Shown here piece after piece: positions 53,198-61,826 of a stretch of DNA of 64,000 nucleotides (positions are counted from its first letter, which is position 1; each line of letters starts with the position of its first letter). Below the pieces are notes generated by a model. It did no database searches. It was not told the origin of the DNA and was given only the letters and a program-made list of their open reading frames with translations. Where the stretch lies: assembly GCA_000963575.1 (NCBI GenBank), contig CP011077.1, forward strand, positions 310,001 through 374,000, given 5' to 3'. This DNA is from Klebsiella michiganensis. Lineage in GTDB: Bacteria; Pseudomonadota; Gammaproteobacteria; Enterobacterales; Enterobacteriaceae. Both the position numbers and the translations under genes were made by a program.

Positions 53198-54307
53198 ATG
53201 AAATCACGTGCAGCAGTTGCCTTCGGGCCAGGAAAGCCGCTGGAAATCGTCGAGATCGACGTCGAGCCGCCGCGCAAGGGCGAGGTGCTCATCAAGATCA
53301 CGAACACCGGCGTTTGCCATACCGACGCCTTCACCCTGTCGGGCGACGATCCGGAAGGTCTCTTCCCGGTCGTGCTGGGTCATGAAGGTGCGGGTATCGT
53401 CGTGGAGGTGGGTGAAGGTGTGACCAGCGTGAAGCCTGGCGATCACGTCATTCCGCTCTACACCGCCGAGTGCGGCGAGTGCCTGTTCTGCAAGTCCGGC
53501 AAGACCAACCTGTGTGTCGCGGTTCGCGCAACCCAGGGTAAGGGGCTGATGCCCGATGGTACGACTCGCTTCTCGTACAACGGTCAGCCGCTTTACCACT
53601 ACATGGGTTGCTCGACCTTCAGCGAATACACGGTCGTCGCCGAAGTCTCGCTGGCCAAGATCAACCCGGACGCCAATCCCGAGCACGTCTGCCTGCTGGG
53701 CTGCGGTGTGACCACCGGCATCGGCGCCGTGCACAACACGGCCAAGGTACAGCCCGGCGACTCGGTGGCCATCTTCGGCCTCGGCGGCATCGGTCTCGCT
53801 GCGATTCAGGGTGCGCGCCAGGCCAAAGCGGGCCGCATCATCGCCATCGATACCAATCCGGCGAAGTTCGAGCTGGCTCGTACCTTCGGCGCGACCGAAT
53901 GCCTCAACCCGAAGGACTTCGACAAGCCGATTCACGAGGTTCTGATCGAGATGACCGGCTGGGGTGTCGATCACACCTTCGAGTGCATCGGCAACGTCAA
54001 CGTCATGCGTTCGGCTCTGGAAGCTGCCCACCGTGGCTGGGGCCAGTCGATCGTCATCGGCGTCGCCGGTGCCGGCAAGGAAATCTCGACCCGTCCGTTC
54101 CAGTTGGTCACCGGCCGGACCTGGAAGGGCTCTGCTTTCGGCGGGGTCAAGGGGCGTACCCAACTTCCGGGCATGGTGGAAGACGCAATGAAAGGCGAGA
54201 TCGATCTCGCCCCGTTCGTCACCCACACCATGGGTCTCGACGAGATCAACCACGCCTTCGACCTGATGCATGAAGGCAAGTCGATTCGCACGGTGATCCA
54301 CTACTGA
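53198..54307 (+). CDS. frmA: S-(hydroxymethyl)glutathione dehydrogenase (class III ADH)
   Basis: The 369-residue enzyme oxidises the formaldehyde-glutathione adduct to S-formylglutathione with NAD. It shows catalytic zinc residues (GVCHTDAFTLSG, GHEGAG), the structural zinc cluster CGECLFCKSGKTNLC, and the Rossmann loop FGLGGIGLAAIQGA. It lies 59 bases after frmR and is the glutathione-dependent counterpart of the FdhA encoded 9 kb away. Confidence 0.97.
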   Translation: MKSRAAVAFGPGKPLEIVEIDVEPPRKGEVLIKITNTGVCHTDAFTLSGDDPEGLFPVVLGHEGAGIVVEVGEGVTSVKPGDHVIPLYTAECGECLFCKSGKTNLCVAVRATQGKGLMPDGTTRFSYNGQPLYHYMGCSTFSEYTVVAEVSLAKINPDANPEHVCLLGCGVTTGIGAVHNTAKVQPGDSVAIFGLGGIGLAAIQGARQAKAGRIIAIDTNPAKFELARTFGATECLNPKDFDKPIHEVLIEMTGWGVDHTFECIGNVNVMRSALEAAHRGWGQSIVIGVAGAGKEISTRPFQLVTGRTWKGSAFGGVKGRTQLPGMVEDAMKGEIDLAPFVTHTMGLDEINHAFDLMHEGKSIRTVIHY

Positions 54308-54350
54308 TCGCCCACTCTCCATTCAAAACCAACCACCAAGGAAATTAACC

Positions 54351-54749
54351 ATGTCCAATCCTGTCATTTCCGGCGACGGCATCTTCTCGCACGTCTTCAT
54401 CGGCGCCGCCGACGTCCAGAAGTCGGCCGCGTTCTATGACGCCGCTCTGGGTGCTCTCGGCATCAAGAACCTCGGTCCTTTCGGCAACGGATGGGTGCTT
54501 TTCGGTCGCGAAAAGCCGGCTTTCATCATCGCCCGTCCGGGCAATGGTGAAGCGCCTTCCAGCAACGGCGTGACGATCGGCTTTGCTGCCGCCACTCCCG
54601 CCGAAGTGGATGCCTTCCACGCCGCCGGCCTTGCCGCAGGCGGCACCGACGAGGGCCAGCCTGGCGCACGTGGTCACCTGCCGGGTGCCTATGCGGCCTA
54701 CCTGCGTGATCCGGCGGGCAACAAGGTCTGCTCGTACACCTTCGTCTGA
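54351..54749 (+). CDS. VOC-family protein (glyoxalase/bleomycin-resistance fold)
   Basis: The 132-residue protein has VOC pattern FSHVFIGAADVQKSAAFYDAAL at the start and AAYLRDPAGNKVCSY at the end. It lies between frmA and the DUF3422 gene, in line with the same transcript. Possibly it handles a glutathione adduct, but this is inference; no metal ligands were assigned. Confidence 0.85.
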   Translation: MSNPVISGDGIFSHVFIGAADVQKSAAFYDAALGALGIKNLGPFGNGWVLFGREKPAFIIARPGNGEAPSSNGVTIGFAAATPAEVDAFHAAGLAAGGTDEGQPGARGHLPGAYAAYLRDPAGNKVCSYTFV

Positions 54750-54791
54750 AAGCTAGGAAGCTGAGGGCGTTCTGAAAGGGTCAGCACAAGC

Positions 54792-54829
54792 CTCTACACG
54801 GCGAGCCTATTAGACGGACCGTGTAGAGC
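54792..54829. repeat. Inverted repeat after the VOC gene
   Basis: CTCTACACGG and CCGTGTAGAG are exact complements, with 18 bases between. The stem adds to a second hairpin downstream. Confidence 0.6.
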
Positions 54830-54850
54830 GGTGCCTACTCATGAAGATCG

Positions 54851-54885
54851 GCCCGCAGCCATGTGCGAAACGCATGGCTGCGGGC
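54851..54885 (+). terminator. Strong 13-base-pair stem-loop before the DUF3422 gene
   Basis: GCCCGCAGCCATG (54851-54863) pairs exactly with CATGGCTGCGGGC (54873-54885) around a 9-base loop, followed by ATTTGCTTT. It could partly end the frmR-frmA-VOC transcript or mark an internal join between two modules. Confidence 0.6.
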
Positions 54886-54931
54886 ATTTGCTTTGAAGCG
54901 TGTTTTTCAACCAAGAAGAAATGAGGTCGTT

Positions 54932-56266
54932 ATGAAAGAGCCGGCCAACATCAATACGACGACCGTACAACCTGCCCCGACCGCCACCGTGTACGGCATG
55001 CCGGCCTACACCGATCGTGCTGCCGCCGTGGGGGAAGTGCATGCGCGCCCGCATCTCTTGATTCAGGCCCCTCGCGGCATATTGCAGCTCGCTTTCATGA
55101 CCGAAGGCGACCAGGCCAGGGATCAGATGGCGATGAGCGAGTTGTCTCATCGCTTCGGCGTTGCCGAGCCCGACCATGCTACGCCGCTCCACGGTGTGAC
55201 ATGGGATGAAGGAGACCTGCACTGCGAAAAGCACACCGAGTTCTCGACGTATCTCTGGTGCGCTTCCCTAGATTCCGAGACGGGAGAGCCGTGCGGCGAA
55301 AATCCGTTCAAGCATGGATTTGTTCCTCCCGGCCCGGTCGTATCCGGCATCCGTTTGAGACTTCTTCCGTGGACGCCGGAAACGGAGAAGGAGGTCGATC
55401 GCTTCGATCCTGCCAGCCTGTGCTACTCGCTGGTGGAGAACGGCTCTGCCGCCATCCTGACCGATTTCCGACAGGATGCGGATGGCCTGACGCAGATCCT
55501 CGTCCTGGCCCGCGATTTGACCCCGGCGCGGGCGGGTGCGCTGGCTCAACGTCTGCTGGAGATCGAGACTTACCGCACCTTGGCGTTGCTGTCCCTGCCG
55601 TTGACACGATCGATGACGTCGGAACTGCGACGCATGGAGTCGCGCCTTGCGGCGATCACCGACGAGATGTGTACGAGCTTGGTGGAACGGCGCGACAGCG
55701 ACGTGCTGCTGTCCGAATTGACCGGCCTGGCTGCCGAGCTGGAAGCTGGCGTTGCGGCGAATCTCTATCGCTTCGGCGCCAGCCGTGCCTACTACGAGAT
55801 CGTCGAGGAAAGGCTGGCAGCGCTTGCGGAAGAGGCCGTATCCGGGTACTGCACCTGGGCGGATTTCCTGCAGCGTCGCATCGCTCCCGCCATGCGGACA
55901 TGCCAATCCGTAAAGGAGCGCCAGACCAAGCTCTCCGACAAGCTGACCCGGGCCATCGCGTTGCTGCGTTCCTGGATCGACGTCGAGCTTGAACGCCAGA
56001 ACCGCGATCTGCTGGCTTCGATGAACAACCGGGCCAAGATGCAATTGCGCCTTCAGCAAACCGTCGAAGGCCTCTCGGTCGCGGCAATTTCTTATTACGT
56101 CGTGAGTCTTCTCGGCTACTTGCTCAAGGGCATTCCGATGGTTCACGACAGCGTGGCGCCGGTGATGGCGGTTCTGGTGCCTGCGGTGATGCTGACGATC
56201 TGGTGGATCGTGCGCAGGATCAGACACGCCCACGGCGACACGGCAGCGGAAGAGAAATCTTCCTGA
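54932..56266 (+). CDS. DUF3422 family membrane-anchored protein
   Basis: The 444-residue protein carries the DUF3422 start (VGEVHARPHLLIQAPR) and the conserved HTEFSTYLW segment. A long helical middle (about 240-390) precedes two C-terminal hydrophobic helices (VAAISYYVVSLLGYLL and VMAVLVPAVMLTIWWIV) and a basic tail. This suggests an inner-membrane protein with a large cytoplasmic part. The function is unknown. GAGG precedes the ATG at 54932. It lies inside the formaldehyde gene array. Confidence 0.88.
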   Translation: MKEPANINTTTVQPAPTATVYGMPAYTDRAAAVGEVHARPHLLIQAPRGILQLAFMTEGDQARDQMAMSELSHRFGVAEPDHATPLHGVTWDEGDLHCEKHTEFSTYLWCASLDSETGEPCGENPFKHGFVPPGPVVSGIRLRLLPWTPETEKEVDRFDPASLCYSLVENGSAAILTDFRQDADGLTQILVLARDLTPARAGALAQRLLEIETYRTLALLSLPLTRSMTSELRRMESRLAAITDEMCTSLVERRDSDVLLSELTGLAAELEAGVAANLYRFGASRAYYEIVEERLAALAEEAVSGYCTWADFLQRRIAPAMRTCQSVKERQTKLSDKLTRAIALLRSWIDVELERQNRDLLASMNNRAKMQLRLQQTVEGLSVAAISYYVVSLLGYLLKGIPMVHDSVAPVMAVLVPAVMLTIWWIVRRIRHAHGDTAAEEKSS

Positions 56267-56324
56267 CGAGCTGCCGTCCTGGCGCGCGAGAGCTGCGCCG
56301 TTCCTTTGAACATAGGAGAACACC

Positions 56325-57155
56325 ATGGAACGCATCGAACATCACGCCAGCTTTGATGGTTGGCAGGACGTTTATCAGCATGAATCCACGACGCTCGGTT
56401 GCACGATGAAAGTCGGCGTCTATCTGCCTCCGCAGGCACAGCACGGCAAGGTGCCGGTGCTGTACTGGCTTTCAGGCCTCACCTGCACCGAGCAGAACTT
56501 CATCACCAAGTCCGCCGTCCAGCGCTACGCAGCCGAACATGGCATTGCCGTCGTCGCGCCCGATAGCAGCGCTCGCGGCGAAAGCGTTGCCGACGATCCC
56601 GCCTATGACCTCGGACAGGGGGCGGGTTTCTACGTCAACGCCACACAGGAACCCTGGGCTGCGAATCATCGGATGTATGACTACGTCGTGCAGGAACTAC
56701 CGGCGCTGATCGAGGCCCACTTTCCCGTGACAGCGGAGCGGAGCATCAGCGGCCACTCCATGGGGGGACACGGTGCTTTGGTCATCGCCCTGCGAAACCC
56801 GGGCCGTTATCGCAGCGTCTCGGCCTTCTCGCCCATCGTCGCTCCCACCCAGGTTCCCTGGGGACACAAGGCCTTCGAGGCGTATCTGGGTAGCGACCGG
56901 GAGGCGTGGAAGCAGTACGACACCGTGGAGCTGATTCGCACCGTGCAGGAGCGTCTGCCGCTGCTGGTGGATCAGGGCTTGGGCGACGAGTTCCTGGAGA
57001 GTCAGCTTCAGCCCGATCTGCTGCGCAAAGCCTGCGACGAGACGGGACACCCGCTCACGTTGAATCTGCGCCCGGGCTACGACCACAGCTACTACTTCAT
57101 TGCCAGTTTCATTGGCGAGCATATGGCACACCACGCATCGGCGCTGAAACGCTGA
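56325..57155 (+). CDS. fghA: S-formylglutathione hydrolase
   Basis: The 276-residue esterase completes the glutathione branch by releasing formate and glutathione. It shows WLSGLTCTEQNF, the nucleophile Ser145 in ISGHSMGGHGAL, and the C-terminal histidine region GYDHSYYFIASFIGEH. AGGAG precedes the ATG. FrmB and YeiG are the E. coli equivalents. Confidence 0.96.
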   Translation: MERIEHHASFDGWQDVYQHESTTLGCTMKVGVYLPPQAQHGKVPVLYWLSGLTCTEQNFITKSAVQRYAAEHGIAVVAPDSSARGESVADDPAYDLGQGAGFYVNATQEPWAANHRMYDYVVQELPALIEAHFPVTAERSISGHSMGGHGALVIALRNPGRYRSVSAFSPIVAPTQVPWGHKAFEAYLGSDREAWKQYDTVELIRTVQERLPLLVDQGLGDEFLESQLQPDLLRKACDETGHPLTLNLRPGYDHSYYFIASFIGEHMAHHASALKR

Positions 57156-57173
57156 GAGAGAGGAGATCAGGTC

Positions 57174-58481
57174 ATGACAAAGACCTCCAAAAATCGACAT
57201 CACTTCGTCATTATCGGAGCGGGCTTCGGCGGGATCGAGGTTGCCAACCAGCTTGCTGGTGCCGAGGTCGATGTGACGATCATCGATCGGCGCAATCATC
57301 ACCTGTTCCAACCCTTGCTTTACCAGGTTGCAGGGGCGTCACTTTCGACATCCGAGATCGCCTGGCCTATTCGCTATCTCTTCCGCAATCGCCCGGAAGT
57401 GAACACCTTGATGGCGGAAGTGGAAGGTATCGACCAGGACGCGCGTCAGGTCATTCTCAACAATGGCTCGCGCCAAACCTACGACACGCTCGTACTCGCG
57501 ACAGGTGCTACCCATGCCTATTTCGGACACGACGAATGGGGGGCTTTCGCGCCGGGGTTGAAGACGCTGGAAGATGCCACGACCATTCGAGGCCGAATTC
57601 TCGCGGCCTTCGAGGAGGCCGAGCGCACGAGCGATCCTCAGCAGCGTGCCGCGCTGCAGACGTTCGTCATCATCGGTGGTGGTCCCACCGGGGTTGAATT
57701 GGCCGGAACCATCGCCGAGCTGGCGCGAGACACGCTGGCGCGTGACTTCCGCTCGATTGACCCGAGCACGTCGCGGGTTGTACTGATCGAGGCGGGCCCG
57801 CGTCTGTTGTCCGTCTTTCCAGAGGATCTGTCGGCCTATACGCGCCAAGCACTCGAAAAGCTCGGGGTCGAGGTCGTGCTGGGTACGCCGGTCACCGAAT
57901 GCTCGGCCGACGGCGTGGTGTATGGCGGCAAGCCCCTTTCGGCCAAGACCATCGTCTGGGCCGCCGGGGTCCAGGCGTCTCCCGCGGCCCGCTGGCTGGG
58001 TGCTGCGTCTGATCGTGCGGGTCGAGTGGTCGTTGGTCCCGACCTGACGGTGGCCGGCCGCCCGGAGGTCTTCGCCATCGGCGATACCGCCTCGTGCACC
58101 ATGGCCGATGGGAAGTCCGTACCGGGCATCGCCCCCGCCGCCAAACAGCAAGGCAAGTACGTCGCCAACCTCATTGGACGGCGTTTGAAAGGCAAGCTCG
58201 CTGACGGGCCTTTCAAATACCGGCATCAGGGGAACCTGGCCACCATCGGCCGCAGCCTGGCCGTAATTGACATGGGGCGGGTTAAGCTGCGTGGAGCCTT
58301 TGCGTGGTGGATCTGGAAGCTCGCGCATATCTACTTTCTGATCGGTACGCGAAATCGTCTCAGCGTCGCGTTGAGCTGGGTATGGAACCATAGCATCGGC
58401 TACCGCGGCTCTCGCATCATCATGCATGCGATTAGCGACAAAGAGCCCACGGCGTTGGATAAATCCGGCTCTCTGGATTGA
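57174..58481 (+). CDS. NAD(P)/FAD-dependent oxidoreductase, NDH-2 type
   Basis: The 435-residue flavoprotein has two dinucleotide-binding folds (FVIIGAGFGGIEVANQL near residue 11, FVIIGGGPTGVELAGTIAEL near 165) and FAIGDTASC in the FAD-closing region, followed by a C-terminal KLRGAFAWWIWKLAHIYFLIG amphipathic/membrane part typical of type II NADH dehydrogenases. It could reoxidise the NADH made by both formaldehyde dehydrogenases without pumping protons. It starts 19 bases after fghA. Confidence 0.9.
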   Translation: MTKTSKNRHHFVIIGAGFGGIEVANQLAGAEVDVTIIDRRNHHLFQPLLYQVAGASLSTSEIAWPIRYLFRNRPEVNTLMAEVEGIDQDARQVILNNGSRQTYDTLVLATGATHAYFGHDEWGAFAPGLKTLEDATTIRGRILAAFEEAERTSDPQQRAALQTFVIIGGGPTGVELAGTIAELARDTLARDFRSIDPSTSRVVLIEAGPRLLSVFPEDLSAYTRQALEKLGVEVVLGTPVTECSADGVVYGGKPLSAKTIVWAAGVQASPAARWLGAASDRAGRVVVGPDLTVAGRPEVFAIGDTASCTMADGKSVPGIAPAAKQQGKYVANLIGRRLKGKLADGPFKYRHQGNLATIGRSLAVIDMGRVKLRGAFAWWIWKLAHIYFLIGTRNRLSVALSWVWNHSIGYRGSRIIMHAISDKEPTALDKSGSLD

Positions 58482-58532
58482 GGTGCCCACCTTATCGGAA
58501 CGTCAACTATTAGAAATGCCAGGGAGAGGAAC

Positions 58533-59846
58533 TTGACCGATCTATTCACGACAAAGCCCAAGCCTCCCTTGGCCGAACTCCTGCGGCCCAAGACGCTGGA
58601 TGAATTCGTCGGGCAACGGCACTTGCTCGGCCCCGGCAAGCCGCTTCGTCTCGCGTTCGAGGCGGGCAAGTTGCACTCGTTCATCCTCTGGGGGCCGCCA
58701 GGCGTGGGCAAGACCACCTTGGGGCGCCTGGCCGCCAGTGCGACCGACAGCCGATTCATCGCCATCTCGGCCGTGCTTGCCGGGGTGAAGGACATCCGGC
58801 AAGCCATCGACGAGGCCCAGGCAGAACTGGACAACCATGGTCGATCGACGGTGCTTTTCGTCGATGAGATCCACCGCTTCAACAAGGCGCAGCAGGATGC
58901 CCTACTGCCCCATGTCGAGTCGGGGCTCCTGACCCTGGTGGGGGGGACGACCGAGCATCCGGGGCTGGCGGTCAATTCCGCTCTGCTCTCGCGCGCGCAG
59001 GTCTATACCCTCGAACCGCTGTCCGGCGACGAACTGAACCAGCTCTACGAACGCGCACTGCCGCATCTCCAGGGCGTCACGTTGGACGCGGACGCGCTGG
59101 ATCTGCTCAAGGGCTTTGCCGATGGCGATGGCAGGCGCTTCCTCAATCTGCTTGAGCAGGTGACGAATGCTGCGTCGGGCGCTGGCAAGACCGTGGTCGA
59201 TGGCGAGTTCGCCAGGCTGTCCACCAGTCCATCGCTGCGCAGGTTCGACAAGGGCGGCGACGAGTTCTACTGGCAGCTCTCAGCCTTCCACAAGTCGCTA
59301 CGGGGCTCCGACCCTGATGCGGCCCTGTATTGGCTGGCCCGCATCCTCGACGGTAGCGGCGACGTCAGCCAGGTGACCCGCCGCATGGTGGTAGTGGCCA
59401 GCGAAGACATCGGCAATGCCGACCCGCAGGCGCTGCAACTGGCGCTCAATGCCGCGCTGGCTTATGAGAGGCTGGGTTCCCCCGAAGGCGAAATACCGAT
59501 TGCCCACGCAGCGACCTACCTTGCTGCCGCCCCCAAGTCGAACGCTGCCTATGCCGCCTGGAACAAGGCGAAGGCCTTCGTCAAGAACAGCGGCTCCCTG
59601 CCTGTGCCTCTCCATCTTCGCAATGCGCCGACGAAGCTGATGCAGCAGATGGGGTATCACGAAGGCTACCGCTACGCCCATGACGAGCCCAACGGCTATG
59701 CCGCTGGGCAAAGCTACTTTCCCGAGGGCGTGGCGCGGCCGGGCTGGTATCAGCCAACGGACAGAGGTGTTGAGCGCAGGCTGGGAGAAAGGCTTACTTG
59801 GCTGCGCTCGCTGGATGATGGGACGCTGCCAGAGGCGGACGCCTGA
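58533..59846 (+). CDS. rarA: Replication-associated recombination AAA ATPase RarA (MgsA)
   Basis: The 437-residue protein has Walker A ILWGPPGVGKTT, Walker B VLFVDEIHRFNKAQQDALLPHVE, and the RarA tetramerisation/C-terminal segment AALYWLARILDGSGDVSQVTRRMVVVASEDIG, NGYAAGQSYFPEG. RarA acts at stalled forks, fitting repair of DNA-protein crosslinks. The start codon is TTG with GGAGAGGA upstream. It is presumably a second copy besides the host chromosomal one. Confidence 0.93.
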   Translation: MTDLFTTKPKPPLAELLRPKTLDEFVGQRHLLGPGKPLRLAFEAGKLHSFILWGPPGVGKTTLGRLAASATDSRFIAISAVLAGVKDIRQAIDEAQAELDNHGRSTVLFVDEIHRFNKAQQDALLPHVESGLLTLVGGTTEHPGLAVNSALLSRAQVYTLEPLSGDELNQLYERALPHLQGVTLDADALDLLKGFADGDGRRFLNLLEQVTNAASGAGKTVVDGEFARLSTSPSLRRFDKGGDEFYWQLSAFHKSLRGSDPDAALYWLARILDGSGDVSQVTRRMVVVASEDIGNADPQALQLALNAALAYERLGSPEGEIPIAHAATYLAAAPKSNAAYAAWNKAKAFVKNSGSLPVPLHLRNAPTKLMQQMGYHEGYRYAHDEPNGYAAGQSYFPEGVARPGWYQPTDRGVERRLGERLTWLRSLDDGTLPEADA

Positions 59847-59880
59847 CCGGTCGCCTCCGAAACCGGCTCATCGCGACTTC

Positions 59881-59935
59881 ACGAACTACAGGAACAGGAT
59901 AAGAACATGTCAGCCACTTCTTTCGGTGCATCCTC
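59881..59935 (+). repeat. Repeated leader and start region, copy 1 (NhaA-DsbA gene)
   Basis: ACGAACTACAGGA, AGGATAAGAACATG and TTCTTTCGGTGCATCCTC recur, with few changes, at 61778-61826 ahead of and within the start of the UvrA-like gene. The repeat covers the ribosome site and the first ten codons of both genes. Confidence 0.75.
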
Positions 59936-61772
59936 GGCGAATATCAGCCGGGGACGCGTTGCCCGCTATCTGCGCACGGAGTCTGGTGCTGCGGTGCTGC
60001 TGGTGATCGTCACGGTCGTGGCGCTGGCGTGGGCGAACTCGCCGCTATCCGATGCCTATTTCGCGTTGTGGCACCTGGACGTCGGGTTTGACTTCGGGCC
60101 GCTGGGCCTGCACATGGATCTGCATCACTGGGTCAACGACGGCCTGATGGTGGTCTTCTTCTTCCTGATCGGCCTGGAGGTGCGTCAGGAGTTTGCCCAC
60201 GGATCGCTCAGGGACCGCAGCCGTGCCCGTCTCGCTCTGATCGCGGGTGTCGCAGGTGTCGTGCTTCCCGCGCTGGTGTATGTCCTGATCGTGGGGCTGG
60301 CCGGAAGTGAGGGCCTGCACGGGTGGGGGGCGGTGGTCGGCACCGATACGGCATTCATGCTGGGCACCCTGGCGATCGTCGGCCCGCGGCTATCCGGTCA
60401 GTTGCGCGTGTTCCTGCTCACCCTGACCGTGGTCGATGACTTCCTCGCCGTGTCCATCATCGGCATCGTCTATAGCGAGGAGATTCGGATCGTCCCGTTG
60501 TTGATCGCCCTCGCCAGTCTCGTTGCGTTGTGGTGGCTAGGGCGCACCCGCCAGTGGCGGGCAATGCCGTATGTGCTGATCGTGATCGTGCTGTGGCTCG
60601 CAACCGTGTACTCCGGCATCCATGCCTCTCTCGCCGGGATGGCCGCGGGGCTGCTGATCCCCGCCTACGCGACGCAACGTCACAAGGTCGTCGCGGCAAA
60701 ACAACTGTTCCGCGACTTCTGGCAGTCTCCGAGTGCCGCATCGGCCCGCGCAGTGGACTGCGGGCTGTCCCGGGGTATCTCGGTGAACGAGCGGCTGCAC
60801 GAGTTCCTGCGGCTGCCGACAGCGCTGCTGATCGTGCCGGTGTTCGCCTTGGCGAACGCCGGGGTGGACCTGCGTGGTGGGCTGCTCGCTGAGGCCTTCG
60901 GCTCGCCCGTGACCTGGGGCGTCATCGCGGGGCTCGTGCTCGGCAAGCTCCTGGGCATCGGGCTCATCACTCTCGCCGCGGTCCGCCTCGGCCTGGGGCG
61001 CCTGCCGGCGGGTGTCGGAATGGGGAGCGTGTTCGGTGGTGCGGCACTGTCCGGGATCGGGTTCACCGTGTCGCTGCTCATCATCGGGCTCGCGTTCGGC
61101 ACGACCTCCGACCTGGGCCGCCGGGCGACGGTCGGCGTGCTCGTGTCGATGATGCTCGCCACGTTGCTCGGGCGGCTCATCTTCAAGGTTGCCGCTCGCA
61201 GGTGGGGTGAGGAGACCGCCGATCTGCCGATGTTGCTTGAGCCGCCGGTCGATCCCGAGGTCGATCACATTCGCGGGCCAGAGGACGCGCAGCTCACGCT
61301 GGTGGAGTACGTGGACTTCGAGTGCGCGTACTGTGCGCACGCTACCGGTTCTTGGGAGGATCTGCGCGCCCACTTCGGGGACGACCTGCGGTATGTGGTG
61401 CGCCAGTTGCCGCACCACCCGCATGGGCCGATCGCCGCGCGTGCGTCCGAGGCGGCATCGAATCAGCGGATGTTCTGGCCGTGGCTGGACTTCGTGTTCA
61501 CCCGTCAGCATGCGCTGGAGCGCGAGCATCTGATCGGCTACGCCGCCGAGCTTGGGCTCGACGTCGAACGGTTCATCGCGGATCTCGACAGCACCGCGGT
61601 GATCGAGCGTGTCGAGCGCGACCTCGCCAGTGCGGTCGCCAGCGGTGCGCACGCCACGCCGACGTTCTTCGTCGAGGGTCGTCGTCTGCGCGGCAGCTAC
61701 GACGCCCGCACTGTCACCGCGGCGCTCGAAGCCAGTCGCCGCGGCCCCCGAACTCAGGAAGTCCCGTCCTGA
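59907..61772 (+). CDS. Na+/H+ antiporter NhaA fused to a DsbA-like thioredoxin domain
   Basis: Residues about 1-430 form an NhaA antiporter with 11-12 hydrophobic helices and the ion-binding pair Asp177-Asp178 in LTVVDDFLAVS. Residues about 445-621 form a DsbA/thioredoxin-type domain with the redox motif Cys473-Ala-Tyr-Cys476 (DFECAYCAHA) and the cis-proline region ATPTFFVEG. Such NhaA-DsbA fusions are best known from actinobacteria-like sequences, and this gene's high GC agrees. It may couple pH or cation control to thiol redox state. It shares a repeated leader with the next gene. Confidence 0.92.
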   Translation: MSATSFGASSANISRGRVARYLRTESGAAVLLVIVTVVALAWANSPLSDAYFALWHLDVGFDFGPLGLHMDLHHWVNDGLMVVFFFLIGLEVRQEFAHGSLRDRSRARLALIAGVAGVVLPALVYVLIVGLAGSEGLHGWGAVVGTDTAFMLGTLAIVGPRLSGQLRVFLLTLTVVDDFLAVSIIGIVYSEEIRIVPLLIALASLVALWWLGRTRQWRAMPYVLIVIVLWLATVYSGIHASLAGMAAGLLIPAYATQRHKVVAAKQLFRDFWQSPSAASARAVDCGLSRGISVNERLHEFLRLPTALLIVPVFALANAGVDLRGGLLAEAFGSPVTWGVIAGLVLGKLLGIGLITLAAVRLGLGRLPAGVGMGSVFGGAALSGIGFTVSLLIIGLAFGTTSDLGRRATVGVLVSMMLATLLGRLIFKVAARRWGEETADLPMLLEPPVDPEVDHIRGPEDAQLTLVEYVDFECAYCAHATGSWEDLRAHFGDDLRYVVRQLPHHPHGPIAARASEAASNQRMFWPWLDFVFTRQHALEREHLIGYAAELGLDVERFIADLDSTAVIERVERDLASAVASGAHATPTFFVEGRRLRGSYDARTVTAALEASRRGPRTQEVPS

Positions 61773-61777
61773 GCGGG

Positions 61778-61826
61778 ACGAACTACAGGATAAAAACATG
61801 CCAAACAATTCTTTCGGTGAATCCTC
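61778..61826 (+). repeat. Repeated leader and start region, copy 2 (UvrA-like gene)
   Basis: It matches copy 1 at ACGAACTACAGGA, ATAAAAACATG and TTCTTTCGGTGAATCCTC. The two genes are otherwise unrelated, so a translation-start segment seems to have been duplicated in front of one of them. Confidence 0.75.

Noticed and set aside
55258..56335. Long alternative-frame ORFs over the DUF3422 and frmA genes
   Set aside because: High-GC shadow frames; the main frame has clear family motifs and a ribosome site.
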